Source of the DNA: Microbacteriaceae bacterium | GTDB taxonomy: Bacteria > Actinomycetota > Actinomycetes > Actinomycetales > Microbacteriaceae | DNA length: 64,000 nt | NCBI GenBank assembly: GCA_007117135.1 | Contig: SKHB01000022.1 | Coordinates: 1-64,000, forward strand | Direction of reading: 5' to 3' | Shown here: positions 12,153-21,588 of the stretch, piece after piece | Layout of the letters: every line of letters begins with the position of its first letter | How positions within the stretch are numbered: position 1 is the first letter of the stretch | Translations under genes and position numbers: made by a program | Notes under the pieces: generated by a model | Database searches by the model: none | What the model was told of the DNA's origin: nothing | What the model saw: the letters and a program-made list of their open reading frames with translations, nothing else

Positions 12153-12856
12153 CGACGCCTCCGCATGCCCACTCCGGCTTCATCTCGCTCGATTAAACCG
12201 TCGCGGATATAGACGCGACGGTTTGCGGCCGCCGCGACATCAAGGTCGTGGGTAATGAGGACGATGGTTCGACCTTCCTGGTTCATTTCTTGGAAGATAT
12301 CCATCACTTGCGCGCCTGATTGGGTGTCCAACGCTCCGGTTGGTTCGTCGGCCAACACAAGGTCGGGGTTTGTGACAAGTGCTCGGGCGATTGCAACACG
12401 CTGCTGCTGACCACCACTGAGCCGGCCTCGATCAAAATCGAGTCGTTCGCCGAGGCCTAACCGTGTCAACATGTCTGCGGCACGGCGCCTGGCCTCTCTG
12501 GGTCGAAGCCCCTGATACAGCAGCGGCGACGCGACGTTGTCCACAGCGGAGGTCAGGGGAAGAAGCTGAAACTGTTGAAAAACGAAACCTATCGCTTTGG
12601 AGCGCAGGGCGGTGAGCTGGTTGTCGTTCATGTCAGCAATGTCTGCGCCCGCAATTTTTACTCGACCCGCACTGGGACGGTCCAAACACCCGATGAGGTT
12701 CATCATTGTTGACTTGCCGGACCCAGACGGCCCGACGATCGCCACAAATTCTCCTCGGCGAACCTGCAAACTGACACCTGCGAGCGCGACAGTGGTCATG
12801 TCACCGACTTTGTATTCGCGTCGAACATTTTCGAGCTCAACGACGAGGTCGCTCAC
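12149..12856 (-). CDS. MacB/LolD-type ABC ATPase
   Basis: GPSGSGKSTMMNLIGCLDRPSAG, LSGGQQQRVAIARALV, LVLADEPTGALDT. Confidence 0.92.
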   Translation of the reverse strand: MSDLVVELENVRREYKVGDMTTVALAGVSLQVRRGEFVAIVGPSGSGKSTMMNLIGCLDRPSAGRVKIAGADIADMNDNQLTALRSKAIGFVFQQFQLLPLTSAVDNVASPLLYQGLRPREARRRAADMLTRLGLGERLDFDRGRLSGGQQQRVAIARALVTNPDLVLADEPTGALDTQSGAQVMDIFQEMNQEGRTIVLITHDLDVAAAANRRVYIRDGLIERDEAGVGMRRRR

Positions 12857-14103
12857 TCGTCTCCCCCGGGTGTCCCCTCTGGTGGTCCAAAGCCGCCACC
12901 GCCAACAACCGGAATGTCACCGGAAGCCCCCGTGACAACCCGTTCACCTCCGGACAGTCCCGAGGTGATTTCAATCCAATACCCGCCTTGAATTCCGACG
13001 GTGACGTCAACGAGAGCGATGTTTCCGTCGGCGCCCAACACGCGAACGGAAGTCTGCCCATCGCGCTCCACCAAAGCGGTCACGGGAGCAGCAAGAACGT
13101 TACTTTGGGATTCCGTCGTGATACTTGCCTGCGCAGTCATACCCACCCGTAATCCGTTGGGCGGGTTGGGGAGTGAAATGGTCACTTCATAGGTGGTGAG
13201 CCGTCCACCTGCTGGGTCTACCCCGCCGAAAAGACCGGCCTCGAGAACTGTTCCCGTCACACTTGCTCCAGGAATGGCATCGAAGGTGACAGTCACCTCC
13301 TGGCCCTCTTCAATTCCCACAACATCGGCTTCAGCGAAGTCTGCTGTGACGACAAAAGTGTCGAGGTCGGCGATTACCATGAACGCACTACTTGCCCCAG
13401 CGGTAGGCGACGTCGATCCCAGCTGCTCGCCGACTTTCGAAGCAATAGAGATGACAGTTCCGGACATGGGTGCGACCAACGTGGCGTCCTCTAAGGCCCG
13501 CTCTGCTTGGTCAAAAGATGCTTGAGCGGCGGCGAGTGCAATATCTGCTTGAACTCGGCCTTCCCGAGCGACCTGCATGGCGAGCTCCGCCGCGTCGCGG
13601 TCTGCTTGAGCGGCCGCCAATTCACGGTTCGCATTGTCTCGGGAGTCGCGGGACTCACCGCGCGCTGCCCTCACTGCCTGCTCGGCCCTCGTTAGACGGG
13701 CGTCCGCAGAGTTGATTCCAAATTGTGCGTTGGCTTCCCCCTGCGCGGCCGAAGTGATTCCTCCGCGTGCTGCCTCAAGCCCACTTCGGGCCTGCGCAAG
13801 CGCTGCCTCTAAATCACTGGGGTCGAGTGTGGCGAGCAGGTCCCCCTCGGCGACAACATCACCAACACTCACCTCGATAGAGGCAAGCTGACCCGCTGGG
13901 CGGAAGGACACAGAACGTTGGTCAGAGGCTTCCACAACGCCGCTAGCGGCAACCGTAGTGGTCACGTCACGACGCTCAACCACTTCGGTGAGGACACTGT
14001 CAGCCTGATTCTCACTCGGCTGCAACGCAAATATGGTTATTGTCCCGGCGAGAATGGCAACGGCTACAACAACTCCGATGACGATTTTGATGGTCTTGCT
14101 CAC
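12853..14103 (-). CDS. efflux periplasmic adaptor subunit (HlyD/MacA-like)
   Basis: 416 aa; N-terminal TM, coiled-coil Ala-rich hairpin, lipoyl-like barrel; operon with MacB-type genes. Confidence 0.88.
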   Translation of the reverse strand: MSKTIKIVIGVVVAVAILAGTITIFALQPSENQADSVLTEVVERRDVTTTVAASGVVEASDQRSVSFRPAGQLASIEVSVGDVVAEGDLLATLDPSDLEAALAQARSGLEAARGGITSAAQGEANAQFGINSADARLTRAEQAVRAARGESRDSRDNANRELAAAQADRDAAELAMQVAREGRVQADIALAAAQASFDQAERALEDATLVAPMSGTVISIASKVGEQLGSTSPTAGASSAFMVIADLDTFVVTADFAEADVVGIEEGQEVTVTFDAIPGASVTGTVLEAGLFGGVDPAGGRLTTYEVTISLPNPPNGLRVGMTAQASITTESQSNVLAAPVTALVERDGQTSVRVLGADGNIALVDVTVGIQGGYWIEITSGLSGGERVVTGASGDIPVVGGGGFGPPEGTPGGDE

Positions 14104-14219
14104 GTGGCTGGCCTCACTGAAAGTCTGTCAAGAGTTCTACCTTATTGCCCCATCTTCAACACATCCTGAACAAACGGTCAGGACTCCAGCTCGCACCAAT
14201 GTCCTATCTCTACGGGGCT

Positions 14220-14630
14220 CTACGCCCACCCGGAAATCAACAGCGTTGCAGCCGCCATGGTGGCCAGCGAACCAAAGGCCAAATTGGTTTTCCAGGTGTG
14301 TTCAGCTTCACCGCGGGAGCGGTGAAAGAGGTGCGCGGTGGCCATCAACGCGGCCACCCCGATTGATGCCACAACGCCAACGACAGTGATGAGCCGACTA
14401 GACCCGTGAACGACGATCACAATGGGCGCTAAGAAAATCACCGCGGCTGCGACCAATTCCACAAGACCAATTAGTCGAACACTCCACGCAGGAATGTCCT
14501 TCGCCCACACCACACCAGTACCCGCCAGTTGAACGATGGGGGTAAATGCTTTAATCCATCCGGCTCGACCAATTCCTACTGCCAATACCGCAGCAGTGAG
14601 CAGGGCAAGAACCTGAAAAACGATAACCAC
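14220..14630 (-). CDS. DoxX-like membrane protein
   Basis: 4 TM helices, 136 aa, DoxX-like pattern (GWIKAFTPIVQLAGTGVVWAKDIPAWSVRLIGLVELVAA). Confidence 0.7.
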   Translation of the reverse strand: MVIVFQVLALLTAAVLAVGIGRAGWIKAFTPIVQLAGTGVVWAKDIPAWSVRLIGLVELVAAAVIFLAPIVIVVHGSSRLITVVGVVASIGVAALMATAHLFHRSRGEAEHTWKTNLAFGSLATMAAATLLISGWA

Positions 14631-14721
14631 CGTGACACCCTCTCCGCTTCACAAACCGTCACCACCCTATCCGAGCCTCGGCGGTGTGGCCGGTGGGGCC
14701 AAATGGTGCAAGACTGACACT

Positions 14722-15123
14722 ATGAGCACTGTTGCGAGCGAACCACGAAGTATTCGACTGGTCCTGTTCTCTGGAGCCACTGTTTTCGCTGTGAGTGCCG
14801 TGGCGCTTTTGCTATCACCCGGAATTTTTGTTTCACTTCTTGGCCTCCCCCCATCCGACGACCTCGACTGGGCGATGCGCATGATTGCTGTCACCCTGGT
14901 GGCACTCACAGGCAACATGGCCGTGGTGGCTCTGTTTGGCAGCGAACAAGGTGTCGCTGTTTCAGCGGTAGTTATGCTGATCTCCGCAGGAGGACTCGGA
15001 GTTCTCACGCTGTTGGTTCCTGCCGATGTCACCTGGTTCAGTCTTCTCTACGCGATGGTCGGTTTTGCTTTCGCGACGGCGTATGTTGTGACGCTCGCGT
15101 TTTGGCTTCGGCGACCCCGGTAA
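14722..15123 (+). CDS. hypothetical 4-TM membrane protein
   Basis: ATG at 14722; 133 aa with four hydrophobic segments. Confidence 0.65.
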   Translation: MSTVASEPRSIRLVLFSGATVFAVSAVALLLSPGIFVSLLGLPPSDDLDWAMRMIAVTLVALTGNMAVVALFGSEQGVAVSAVVMLISAGGLGVLTLLVPADVTWFSLLYAMVGFAFATAYVVTLAFWLRRPR

Positions 15124-15134
15124 GCTTCCGTCAC

Positions 15135-15770
15135 ATGGATAACGGCCACAAACTCATCTGGATTGACTGCGAAATGACCGGGCTGGACCCGGATGTTGAC
15201 GAGCTGGTCGAAATCGCAGTTGTCGTCACCGACTATTCCCTCACGCCCCAAGATGACGGCATAGATGCCGTCATCTTGGCCAGCGATACGGCAATGGCGC
15301 AGATGGGTGACTTCGTTCGGGCCATGCACGAAACAAGCGGACTGTTGCCCGATATTCCCCACGGCATCAGTTTGGAGGAAACAGAAAAACGAGTGTTGGA
15401 CTACTTCGCCTTACACGGCCTCACCGCCGGGACGTGCGCGCTGGCGGGAAATTCGGTCGGAACAGACAGGATGTTTATTCGAAAATACCTCCCGGCCGTC
15501 CACGAATTTTTGCACTACAGAAATGTTGACGTCTCCACCATCAAAGAACTTTCTCGCCAGTGGTACCCGAAAGTGTTCTTCAACCAGCCGGAGAAAAGCG
15601 GTGGTCACCGGGCGAGGGCTGACATTTTCGAATCCATTCGCGAGCTGGACTACTACCGCCGGGCAGTATTTGTTGACCAGCCAGGCCCCACCACGAGCGA
15701 GGCAAAAGAGGCAGCACAATCAGCAAACGGGTTCCCAGCAGGACCAGAACCGACAGCGCCCAAGCTGTAA
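15135..15770 (+). CDS. orn: oligoribonuclease
   Basis: LIWIDCEMTGLDPDVDELVEIAVVVTD, NSVGTDRMFIRKYLP, HRARADIFESIRELDYYR: DEDDh exonuclease motifs. Confidence 0.95.
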   Translation: MDNGHKLIWIDCEMTGLDPDVDELVEIAVVVTDYSLTPQDDGIDAVILASDTAMAQMGDFVRAMHETSGLLPDIPHGISLEETEKRVLDYFALHGLTAGTCALAGNSVGTDRMFIRKYLPAVHEFLHYRNVDVSTIKELSRQWYPKVFFNQPEKSGGHRARADIFESIRELDYYRRAVFVDQPGPTTSEAKEAAQSANGFPAGPEPTAPKL

Positions 15771-15800
15771 TACACTTTATGTGCTGCACAACGTAGTCAT

Positions 15801-15877
15801 GGTGGGTATAGCTCAGCTGGTAGAGCGCCTGGTTGTGGTCCAGGAGGTCGCGGGTTCAAGCCCCGTTACTCACCCCA
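15801..15877 (+). tRNA. tRNA-His (GTG anticodon)
   Basis: Cloverleaf: G-1:C73 plus 7-bp acceptor gtgggta/tactcac, D-arm agctcagctggtagagc, anticodon loop ttGTGgt, T-arm cgggttcaagcccc, encoded CCA. Confidence 0.96.
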
Positions 15878-15913
15878 AATTTTTGCCTCAGACACACCTG
15901 GCACACTTATCGT

Positions 15914-16258
15914 GTGCTGAATGTGGACCGAGACGAATTCGAGCGCCTGGTCGTCCAGGGGCTCGACGCCCTCCCCGACCAGATGGTGGAGGGTGTTGAC
16001 AACGTCATTTTCGTTGTCGAAGACCGCCCAGAATCCGACGACATTGTGGGTCTTTATGACGGCATTGCTCTGACCGATCGGGGAGACTATGGCTACGGGG
16101 AACTTCCCGACCGGATTGTCATCTATCGGGAACCACTCCTTGAACACTGCCAAACACGTGACGAGTTGGTTCAAGAAATCCACGTCACCTTGGTGCACGA
16201 AATTGCTCACTATTTCGGCATCGACGACGAACGCCTCCACGAGTTGGGGTGGGCTTAG
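15914..16258 (+). CDS. small zincin-like metallopeptidase family protein
   Basis: HVTLVHEIAHYFGIDDERLHELGW (HExxH...H). Start uncertain (GTG 15914 or 15923). Confidence 0.85.
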   Translation: MLNVDRDEFERLVVQGLDALPDQMVEGVDNVIFVVEDRPESDDIVGLYDGIALTDRGDYGYGELPDRIVIYREPLLEHCQTRDELVQEIHVTLVHEIAHYFGIDDERLHELGWA

Positions 16259-16752
16259 GTACTGATCACCGCATCGGCAAGTTGTGATGACTGGTGAATG
16301 GTGTAAAACCTGTCCTCTTGGAGTGACCACCTGTGCCAGTGAGGAACAAACGTGTCGCCATCTCGCTCAAATGCGCGCTGTTGTCGAATATTCGAATCCG
16401 CTTCCACCCAATAGCGTTCGCTCGCATAAGGACTGGTCAGAAGCGACAGTGCCCCACAGCCTTCAATGATGAGATTCACATCCGGGTCAATCTCGATAAG
16501 TCCCGACGGGGCCATCGAACCCCAATCCCACCTTCTGAGCCTCCCCACTTCTCCCCTCGACCACGGCACAATACAGCGGTGAAATGCGTACCGGTGTCCG
16601 GCGTCGAGACCGTCCCATCCTGGATAGATGTCGTCAAGGCTGAGAAGAAAAAAACCCGATTCGTGCTGCTTCTGGCGAGCCCACTGGGTTTTTCCCGCCC
16701 CGGAGCGACCATCCACGAGAATAAGCTGCCTGTCACCTGCCACGTGGGCCAC
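16255..16752 (-). CDS. P-loop NTPase, uridine-kinase-like
   Basis: LVDGRSGAGKTQWARQ Walker A; small (165 aa); overlaps thiP 3' end. Confidence 0.7.
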   Translation of the reverse strand: MAHVAGDRQLILVDGRSGAGKTQWARQKQHESGFFLLSLDDIYPGWDGLDAGHRYAFHRCIVPWSRGEVGRLRRWDWGSMAPSGLIEIDPDVNLIIEGCGALSLLTSPYASERYWVEADSNIRQQRAFERDGDTFVPHWHRWSLQEDRFYTIHQSSQLADAVIST

Positions 16753-18151
16753 GCTTTCCCAGCTTCTCCCTGTCGGAAGCCGATGACACCGCCCACACCA
16801 CGGTCACCGCCAAAACAATAAACATGCTGGCAGCGGCCATCGCCATGCCTAAGTTTTCGCCGCCCGGTCTCGACATCAGCCGGAACATCACTAACGGCAG
16901 GGTTTCGTTGGAACCGTATGTCAAAAACCTTGCCGCACCAAACTCTCCGAAGGAAGCCAAGGAGACGAGGGCAGTCGCAGCGACAATCGGTTTAATCATG
17001 GCCGGCAGCTCCACAAACCCAAATACTTGAAAACGGTTGGCGCCATCAAGCTGCGCCGCCTCAAGAAGGTCGTGAGACATGGACCGGCGGGCCGGCGAAA
17101 TGATCTGAAAGGCGAGGGGTGCTAAAAAAATCACCTGCACGAGCGGCAAAAGCAGCCAGCCGGTGGCCACCCAGGTGGGCAGGTAACCAGACAGAACCAG
17201 CGCTGTCAGACCAATAACGACAGGCGAAATTCCGATGGGAAGAAGAACCGCAAGCCCCACGCGTTTGGCGCTCAGCCACCAAGCAATAGCGAGCGACAAA
17301 GCCACCGCCACCACCATGTTCCTCAGCGAGTTCCCGACCGCCTCCACCACGGTGACATTCAAAACATCGCGCTCACCGCGGCCTGCCAGGTTCACCACAT
17401 TGCCCACAAGTCCGGGTCCGGCAGTGAGGGCTCTGGCAAAGACTCCCCCCAACACCCACACAATCGCCGCGATCAGTCCAATTCCTAGAATCCGACCCAC
17501 CGGCGACGGTGTGACATGAGTTTCGGTGTGACCGAAAAGAGCGGTGGGTGAGGCGCCCAGTCGCCGGGAGAAAAGAAAAAACAGCAGCGTCAACACCGTT
17601 TGCAACAGAGCGAGAAGTGCCGCATGGGGTAGGTCGAGCCGCTGCAAGGCCGCCGTCACGATTTCTGTCTCCAGCGTGCGGATGGTTCCCTGCCCGAGAG
17701 TGATGATGAGTCCGAAACTCGTTGCGGAATACAGCGCGACAAGCAACCCAGCCGCGCTGAGCGCGGGCAACTGTTGAGGCAGTTGGATACGCCTCACGAT
17801 GGCAGTTCGTGACGCACCGTCTAGGCTGGCCGCCTCCACTTGCTCGCGGGGGACCATGGACGCAGCCGTCACGACCGCAATGAAGCCGGCATTCATCAGT
17901 GAATGGGCAGCAATTACCGCCGCAATCCCCACCCGAGAGTCATCCAAATAGTCACCGATGAGCGGGCGGAAAGCTAGACCAACCAGAAATGCTGGCAACA
18001 GAAAAGGAACTAGCAGAACACTGGAAATAATTTTTTTGTGGCGCCTTTGTGACGCCAGCCAGTTCCCAATGGGATACCCGAAAGCTAAGGAAACCACCGC
18101 GCTCATCAGCGCGATGAACGCGGTGGTTCCAAAAAGCCCGATATTAGCCAA
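16733..18151 (-). CDS. thiP: thiamine-type ABC transporter permease (two fused permease domains)
   Basis: ~473 aa with two BPD permease domains; downstream of thiB under a TPP riboswitch. TTG start at 18151 overlaps the thiB stop; start uncertain. Confidence 0.8.
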   Translation of the reverse strand: MANIGLFGTTAFIALMSAVVSLAFGYPIGNWLASQRRHKKIISSVLLVPFLLPAFLVGLAFRPLIGDYLDDSRVGIAAVIAAHSLMNAGFIAVVTAASMVPREQVEAASLDGASRTAIVRRIQLPQQLPALSAAGLLVALYSATSFGLIITLGQGTIRTLETEIVTAALQRLDLPHAALLALLQTVLTLLFFLFSRRLGASPTALFGHTETHVTPSPVGRILGIGLIAAIVWVLGGVFARALTAGPGLVGNVVNLAGRGERDVLNVTVVEAVGNSLRNMVVAVALSLAIAWWLSAKRVGLAVLLPIGISPVVIGLTALVLSGYLPTWVATGWLLLPLVQVIFLAPLAFQIISPARRSMSHDLLEAAQLDGANRFQVFGFVELPAMIKPIVAATALVSLASFGEFGAARFLTYGSNETLPLVMFRLMSRPGGENLGMAMAAASMFIVLAVTVVWAVSSASDREKLGKRGPRGR

Positions 18152-19094
18152 AAATGTCCGACCAGTCAGTGAGCCACTGCTCGCGGTTGGCGTCAATGTC
18201 GAGAGTCTCACCGATAGTTGATGTTGCCGGGGTGGCAAACCTGGCCCACGCTTCCGGAACGTCTATCCCCGGGACAGCCGGGTAAACAAACATGGCCTCC
18301 GGCACGGATCGCTGGAAGTCTTCCCTGAGGAGAAATTGGACCAGCGCACTGGCGCCCGGCTGGTTGGTTGAACCGGCAATGACTCCCGCGAACTCCGTTT
18401 GGCGGAAACACTCTTCCAATAGGGCTCTCGATCCGGGCGTGCCATCCTCGTTGACCTCTGCTGAAGGCGAAGACGCATAGCTCAAAACGATAGGGCGGTC
18501 TCCGCCGTAACGGGTGAAGTCAGAGAAGTAGGCGTCCTCCCAGGAGCCAGCAACTTTGACTTCGTTGTCCCGCAAGTCCCGCCAATAAGCGAAGACATCC
18601 GCCGGGGTGTCAAAACCGGCGTGCGTTGAGGCCAAGAACGCCAACCCAGGTGACGAGAAGTTCGGGTTGGTGACAACCGTCAAACCTCGATACTCCTCAT
18701 CGGTGAGTTCTCTCCAACTCCGGGGAGGAGTAATACCTTCACTGTCAAACCACCCCATGTCGTAGTTGAAACACACATCTGAATAGTCGATTGCTGCCGG
18801 GGCGGAATCAAAAATTCCTTCCGCTTCCGCTCGACCATAGAAAGTGTTGTCGATACCAAAGAACGCGTCGGCGACCGGCGCGTTCCTGGTCAAAATGAGT
18901 TGGTTGGTCAGCGAACCGGTGTCTCCTAGCCGAAGAATTTCCAATTCGTACCCCGTTTCTGACTCAAACTGGGCAATAAGTTCATCGCTCATCACAAACG
19001 AGTCGTGGGCGGCCAGTCGGACGAGGCTGTTCTCCGGTCCTTGGCATCCAGTGAGCATTGCCGCGGCGGCAATAAGTAGTGCGAGTTTTTTCAT
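18144..19094 (-). CDS. thiB: thiamine-type ABC substrate-binding lipoprotein
   Basis: Lipobox MLTGC; VRLAAHDSFVMSDELIAQFESETGYELEILRLGDTG; TPP riboswitch upstream. Confidence 0.88.
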   Translation of the reverse strand: MKKLALLIAAAAMLTGCQGPENSLVRLAAHDSFVMSDELIAQFESETGYELEILRLGDTGSLTNQLILTRNAPVADAFFGIDNTFYGRAEAEGIFDSAPAAIDYSDVCFNYDMGWFDSEGITPPRSWRELTDEEYRGLTVVTNPNFSSPGLAFLASTHAGFDTPADVFAYWRDLRDNEVKVAGSWEDAYFSDFTRYGGDRPIVLSYASSPSAEVNEDGTPGSRALLEECFRQTEFAGVIAGSTNQPGASALVQFLLREDFQRSVPEAMFVYPAVPGIDVPEAWARFATPATSTIGETLDIDANREQWLTDWSDIFG

Positions 19095-19139
19095 AGCGTG
19101 CCTTCCGTTTCTTATGATTCCGAGGGCACGGGTTCGAGA

Positions 19140-19228
19140 GAATCTTCCTTACGCTGGCATTACCCAGATCAGGTTCGACGGTCGAAGCTGGTTGCTTCCT
19201 CTCAGCCTGACACTCCAGGCTCCCGTGA
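19140..19228 (-). promoter_or_regulatory. TPP riboswitch (THI element)
   Basis: Minus strand reads ACGGGAGCC...GGCTGAGAGGAAGC...GACCGTCGAACCTGATCTGGGTAATGCCAGCGTAAGGAAG, the conserved CTGAGAGG and GAACCTGATCTGGGTAATGCCAGCG cores. Confidence 0.96.
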
Positions 19229-19248
19229 TGATGTCAGTCTAGCGAACG

Positions 19249-20097
19249 TTAGATACTGGGAAAAAGTTTGCCCTGCTGAGTTCGAAGCTTGTGCCCCCAA
19301 CGCATACCTTTAGCAATCGGGTACACCGCGAGAAACACCCATGCGGGCGCTCGAAGTCGCCGCTTTCTGATGCCGTGACGGGAATAGGTGCGATCGAAGC
19401 GTCCCACGTAATCATAAAAATCTTTTGGAGTGTCATCGAGGCGTCTCGATGACATTCCTGCAACCATTTCCGAGGCATAAACCGTCGTGAAGCCAGCGTC
19501 ATAAATGTGCACAGACAAGTCAATATCTTCATGCATGTCGATGTCTGCGTCGAGACACACGTCGTCTTTGATGACTTCCCACACTGACTGGCGAAGAGCC
19601 ATGTTGGTTCCAAACAGGAACTTATAACTGGTCGCCAAGCGGTACATGGCCTTGCGGGCCGTGTCGTCTGCTCTCGCCATGTATCGCCTCAACGGCAGGT
19701 CGTAGTAAATGACGGGGCCGGTCGCAGCGTCGACCCTTGGGTTGGCGAAAACTTTCTTGACGTTTTCCACCCAGTTGGGTTCAAGAACCGCGTCAGAGTC
19801 TATTCGGCCGATGACTTCTGATGTCACCGCGTTGAAACCCACGTTTCTGGTGGGGACAAGCCCTTGCAGTTCGTCTTGTCGCAACACTCGCAACGGGGCT
19901 TCCGGGTGTTGCTTGATGAGTTCATCGAGAATGCGGGGAGTCAAATCTGTCGAACGGTTATCGACCACAATAATTTCGTCAGCCGGCATAGTTTGGTTTA
20001 GTGCCGCAAGCACACAAGGCCTGATGGTTTCTTCCTCGTTGTACGCGGGGATCACGATAGAAAGCGTGGGCAGAGTATCCGAGTCAGTCACGGTCAC
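19249..20097 (-). CDS. glycosyltransferase family 2
   Basis: LSIVIPAYNEEETIRPCVLAAL, EIIVVDNRSTD, GRIDSDAVLEPNW motifs. Confidence 0.9.
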   Translation of the reverse strand: MTVTDSDTLPTLSIVIPAYNEEETIRPCVLAALNQTMPADEIIVVDNRSTDLTPRILDELIKQHPEAPLRVLRQDELQGLVPTRNVGFNAVTSEVIGRIDSDAVLEPNWVENVKKVFANPRVDAATGPVIYYDLPLRRYMARADDTARKAMYRLATSYKFLFGTNMALRQSVWEVIKDDVCLDADIDMHEDIDLSVHIYDAGFTTVYASEMVAGMSSRRLDDTPKDFYDYVGRFDRTYSRHGIRKRRLRAPAWVFLAVYPIAKGMRWGHKLRTQQGKLFPSI

Positions 20098-20620
20098 CGC
20101 CTTCGACTACTGCTTCAAGCAGTTGAACAGTGACGTCACCGCCCTTAGTGTCTTGCACCCCCACTCCCACAAAACCCATCGTGTTGTGGAATGCAAGACT
20201 GACCGGGTTTTCCGGCTTGAGGTTCACTTCGCAGGTAATTCGCTGGTATCCCCTCCTTTTCGCTTCCTCGAAAAGCTCCCCATACAAACGCCTGCCCAAG
20301 CCTTTGCCCCGAGCAGCCTCCCCTAAAACGACGCGGTCGATGTAGAAGTGCGGAAGGCCCCGAGACTCGAAGAAACGATAATTCTCGGAGTCGTAATTCT
20401 TTCCCGGTTCCACGGCCATCACAAAACCGACGACGTCCCCCTCAACTTCAGCGACCATACACCAGTCAAATGCCTCAACGAGCCCGGCCATCTCAACAAC
20501 AGTGACCGTCGGAACAGCTGGGTAAGCGTGATTGTTGAGCGCGGTCACCGCCTCAACATCGGACCCAGCCAGCGGGCGAATGACGGCATCATTCGGGGAG
20601 AGAGTATCGAAAGATGTCAC
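20084..20620 (-). CDS. GNAT family N-acetyltransferase
   Basis: YIDRVVLGEAARGKGLGRRLYGELFEEAKRRGY acetyl-CoA loop; GTG start assumed at 20620. Confidence 0.87.
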   Translation of the reverse strand: MTSFDTLSPNDAVIRPLAGSDVEAVTALNNHAYPAVPTVTVVEMAGLVEAFDWCMVAEVEGDVVGFVMAVEPGKNYDSENYRFFESRGLPHFYIDRVVLGEAARGKGLGRRLYGELFEEAKRRGYQRITCEVNLKPENPVSLAFHNTMGFVGVGVQDTKGGDVTVQLLEAVVEGGDRD

Positions 20621-20642
20621 GTGGACAGTGTAGCCGGGAGGA

Positions 20643-21116
20643 TCACCATCCCCAGGTGCCAGGCGCACCCTTGAATGGCCCTGTCACCCGAGAGGTGATC
20701 CAGCCGCCATAAAAATCACCCTCCTGCGCTTGGACAACCTCACCGTCAACCGTCGCTTCATCCACCCGACCCGGATATAAAGCAAGATGGTCGCGCAGCG
20801 ACTCAAAACGGTGATTAGGGGTGGGATACCACCAGGCTGCTCGAGGAATTCGATGCTCACCAACCACAATGTCGGCATAGTGTGCGACACCCTTAAACTC
20901 ACACACTGTAGTCCCCGCGACCGGCTCGAGGACATCCCAATTCACGTCGGCAAAGGGAAGGTAGTAGGTGGGAGGGTGACTTGTTTCGAGTACACGAATG
21001 GCTGATGTGGTGTCGCAAATCACCACTCCACCGTGTGTGACGACCACACGCTCGGTGGACGGGTCGACCTTCGGAGGCCGCGGATAATCCCATACCGACT
21101 CTGGCTGCGTCATCAT
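20643..21116 (-). CDS. DUF427 domain protein
   Basis: ESVWDYPRPPKVDP...CEFKGVAHYADIVVGEHRIPRAAWWYPTP pattern. Confidence 0.82.
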   Translation of the reverse strand: MMTQPESVWDYPRPPKVDPSTERVVVTHGGVVICDTTSAIRVLETSHPPTYYLPFADVNWDVLEPVAGTTVCEFKGVAHYADIVVGEHRIPRAAWWYPTPNHRFESLRDHLALYPGRVDEATVDGEVVQAQEGDFYGGWITSRVTGPFKGAPGTWGW

Positions 21117-21314
21117 TTCTCTCCTTCGCGAATATCGTCACCCTACGGGGGTTTCCAGAAAATTCACCCAAAATCTCTCCCCCCTCCCCACAAACTTCCT
21201 TTCACCGCTAGGCTGAAGGGGAGTTGAAGGGCTTGGTGTTTCGGCATTGGGCAGTTTCGACCAGTTGTTTCGTTGCTCGAAACTCCTATCACTAAGTACG
21301 GAAAGAGATACACC

Positions 21315-21518
21315 ATGGCTCAGGGAACCGTTAAATGGTTCAACGCCGATAAGGGATTCGGATTCATTACACCCGATGACGGAGGAGCTGATGTGTTCGC
21401 ACACTTCAGCGCCATTCAGTCCGGCGGATACCGCTCGTTGGATGAAAACCAGCGCGTCGAGTTCGACGTCACCGAAGGCCAAAAAGGCCTTCAGGCTGAA
21501 AACATTCGACCGCTCTAA
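21315..21518 (+). CDS. cspA: cold-shock protein
   Basis: [38 protein letters not shown]1/RNP2; AGAGA RBS before ATG 21315. Confidence 0.97.
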   Translation: MAQGTVKWFNADKGFGFITPDDGGADVFAHFSAIQSGGYRSLDENQRVEFDVTEGQKGLQAENIRPL

Positions 21519-21531
21519 AGCGTGATCGAGG

Positions 21532-21566
21532 AAAACCGCCGACCGGGCTAACCGGTCGGCGGTTTT
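21532..21566 (+). terminator. intrinsic terminator after cspA
   Basis: 15-bp inverted repeat aaaaccgccgaccgg / ccggtcggcggtttt followed by ttgtttg. Confidence 0.9.
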
Positions 21567-21588
21567 TTGTTTGCTTACAATAGTGGCC

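Noticed and set aside
15265-15999. 244-aa ORF running through orn and tRNA-His
   Set aside because: Overlaps orn in another frame and crosses the tRNA; not a real gene.
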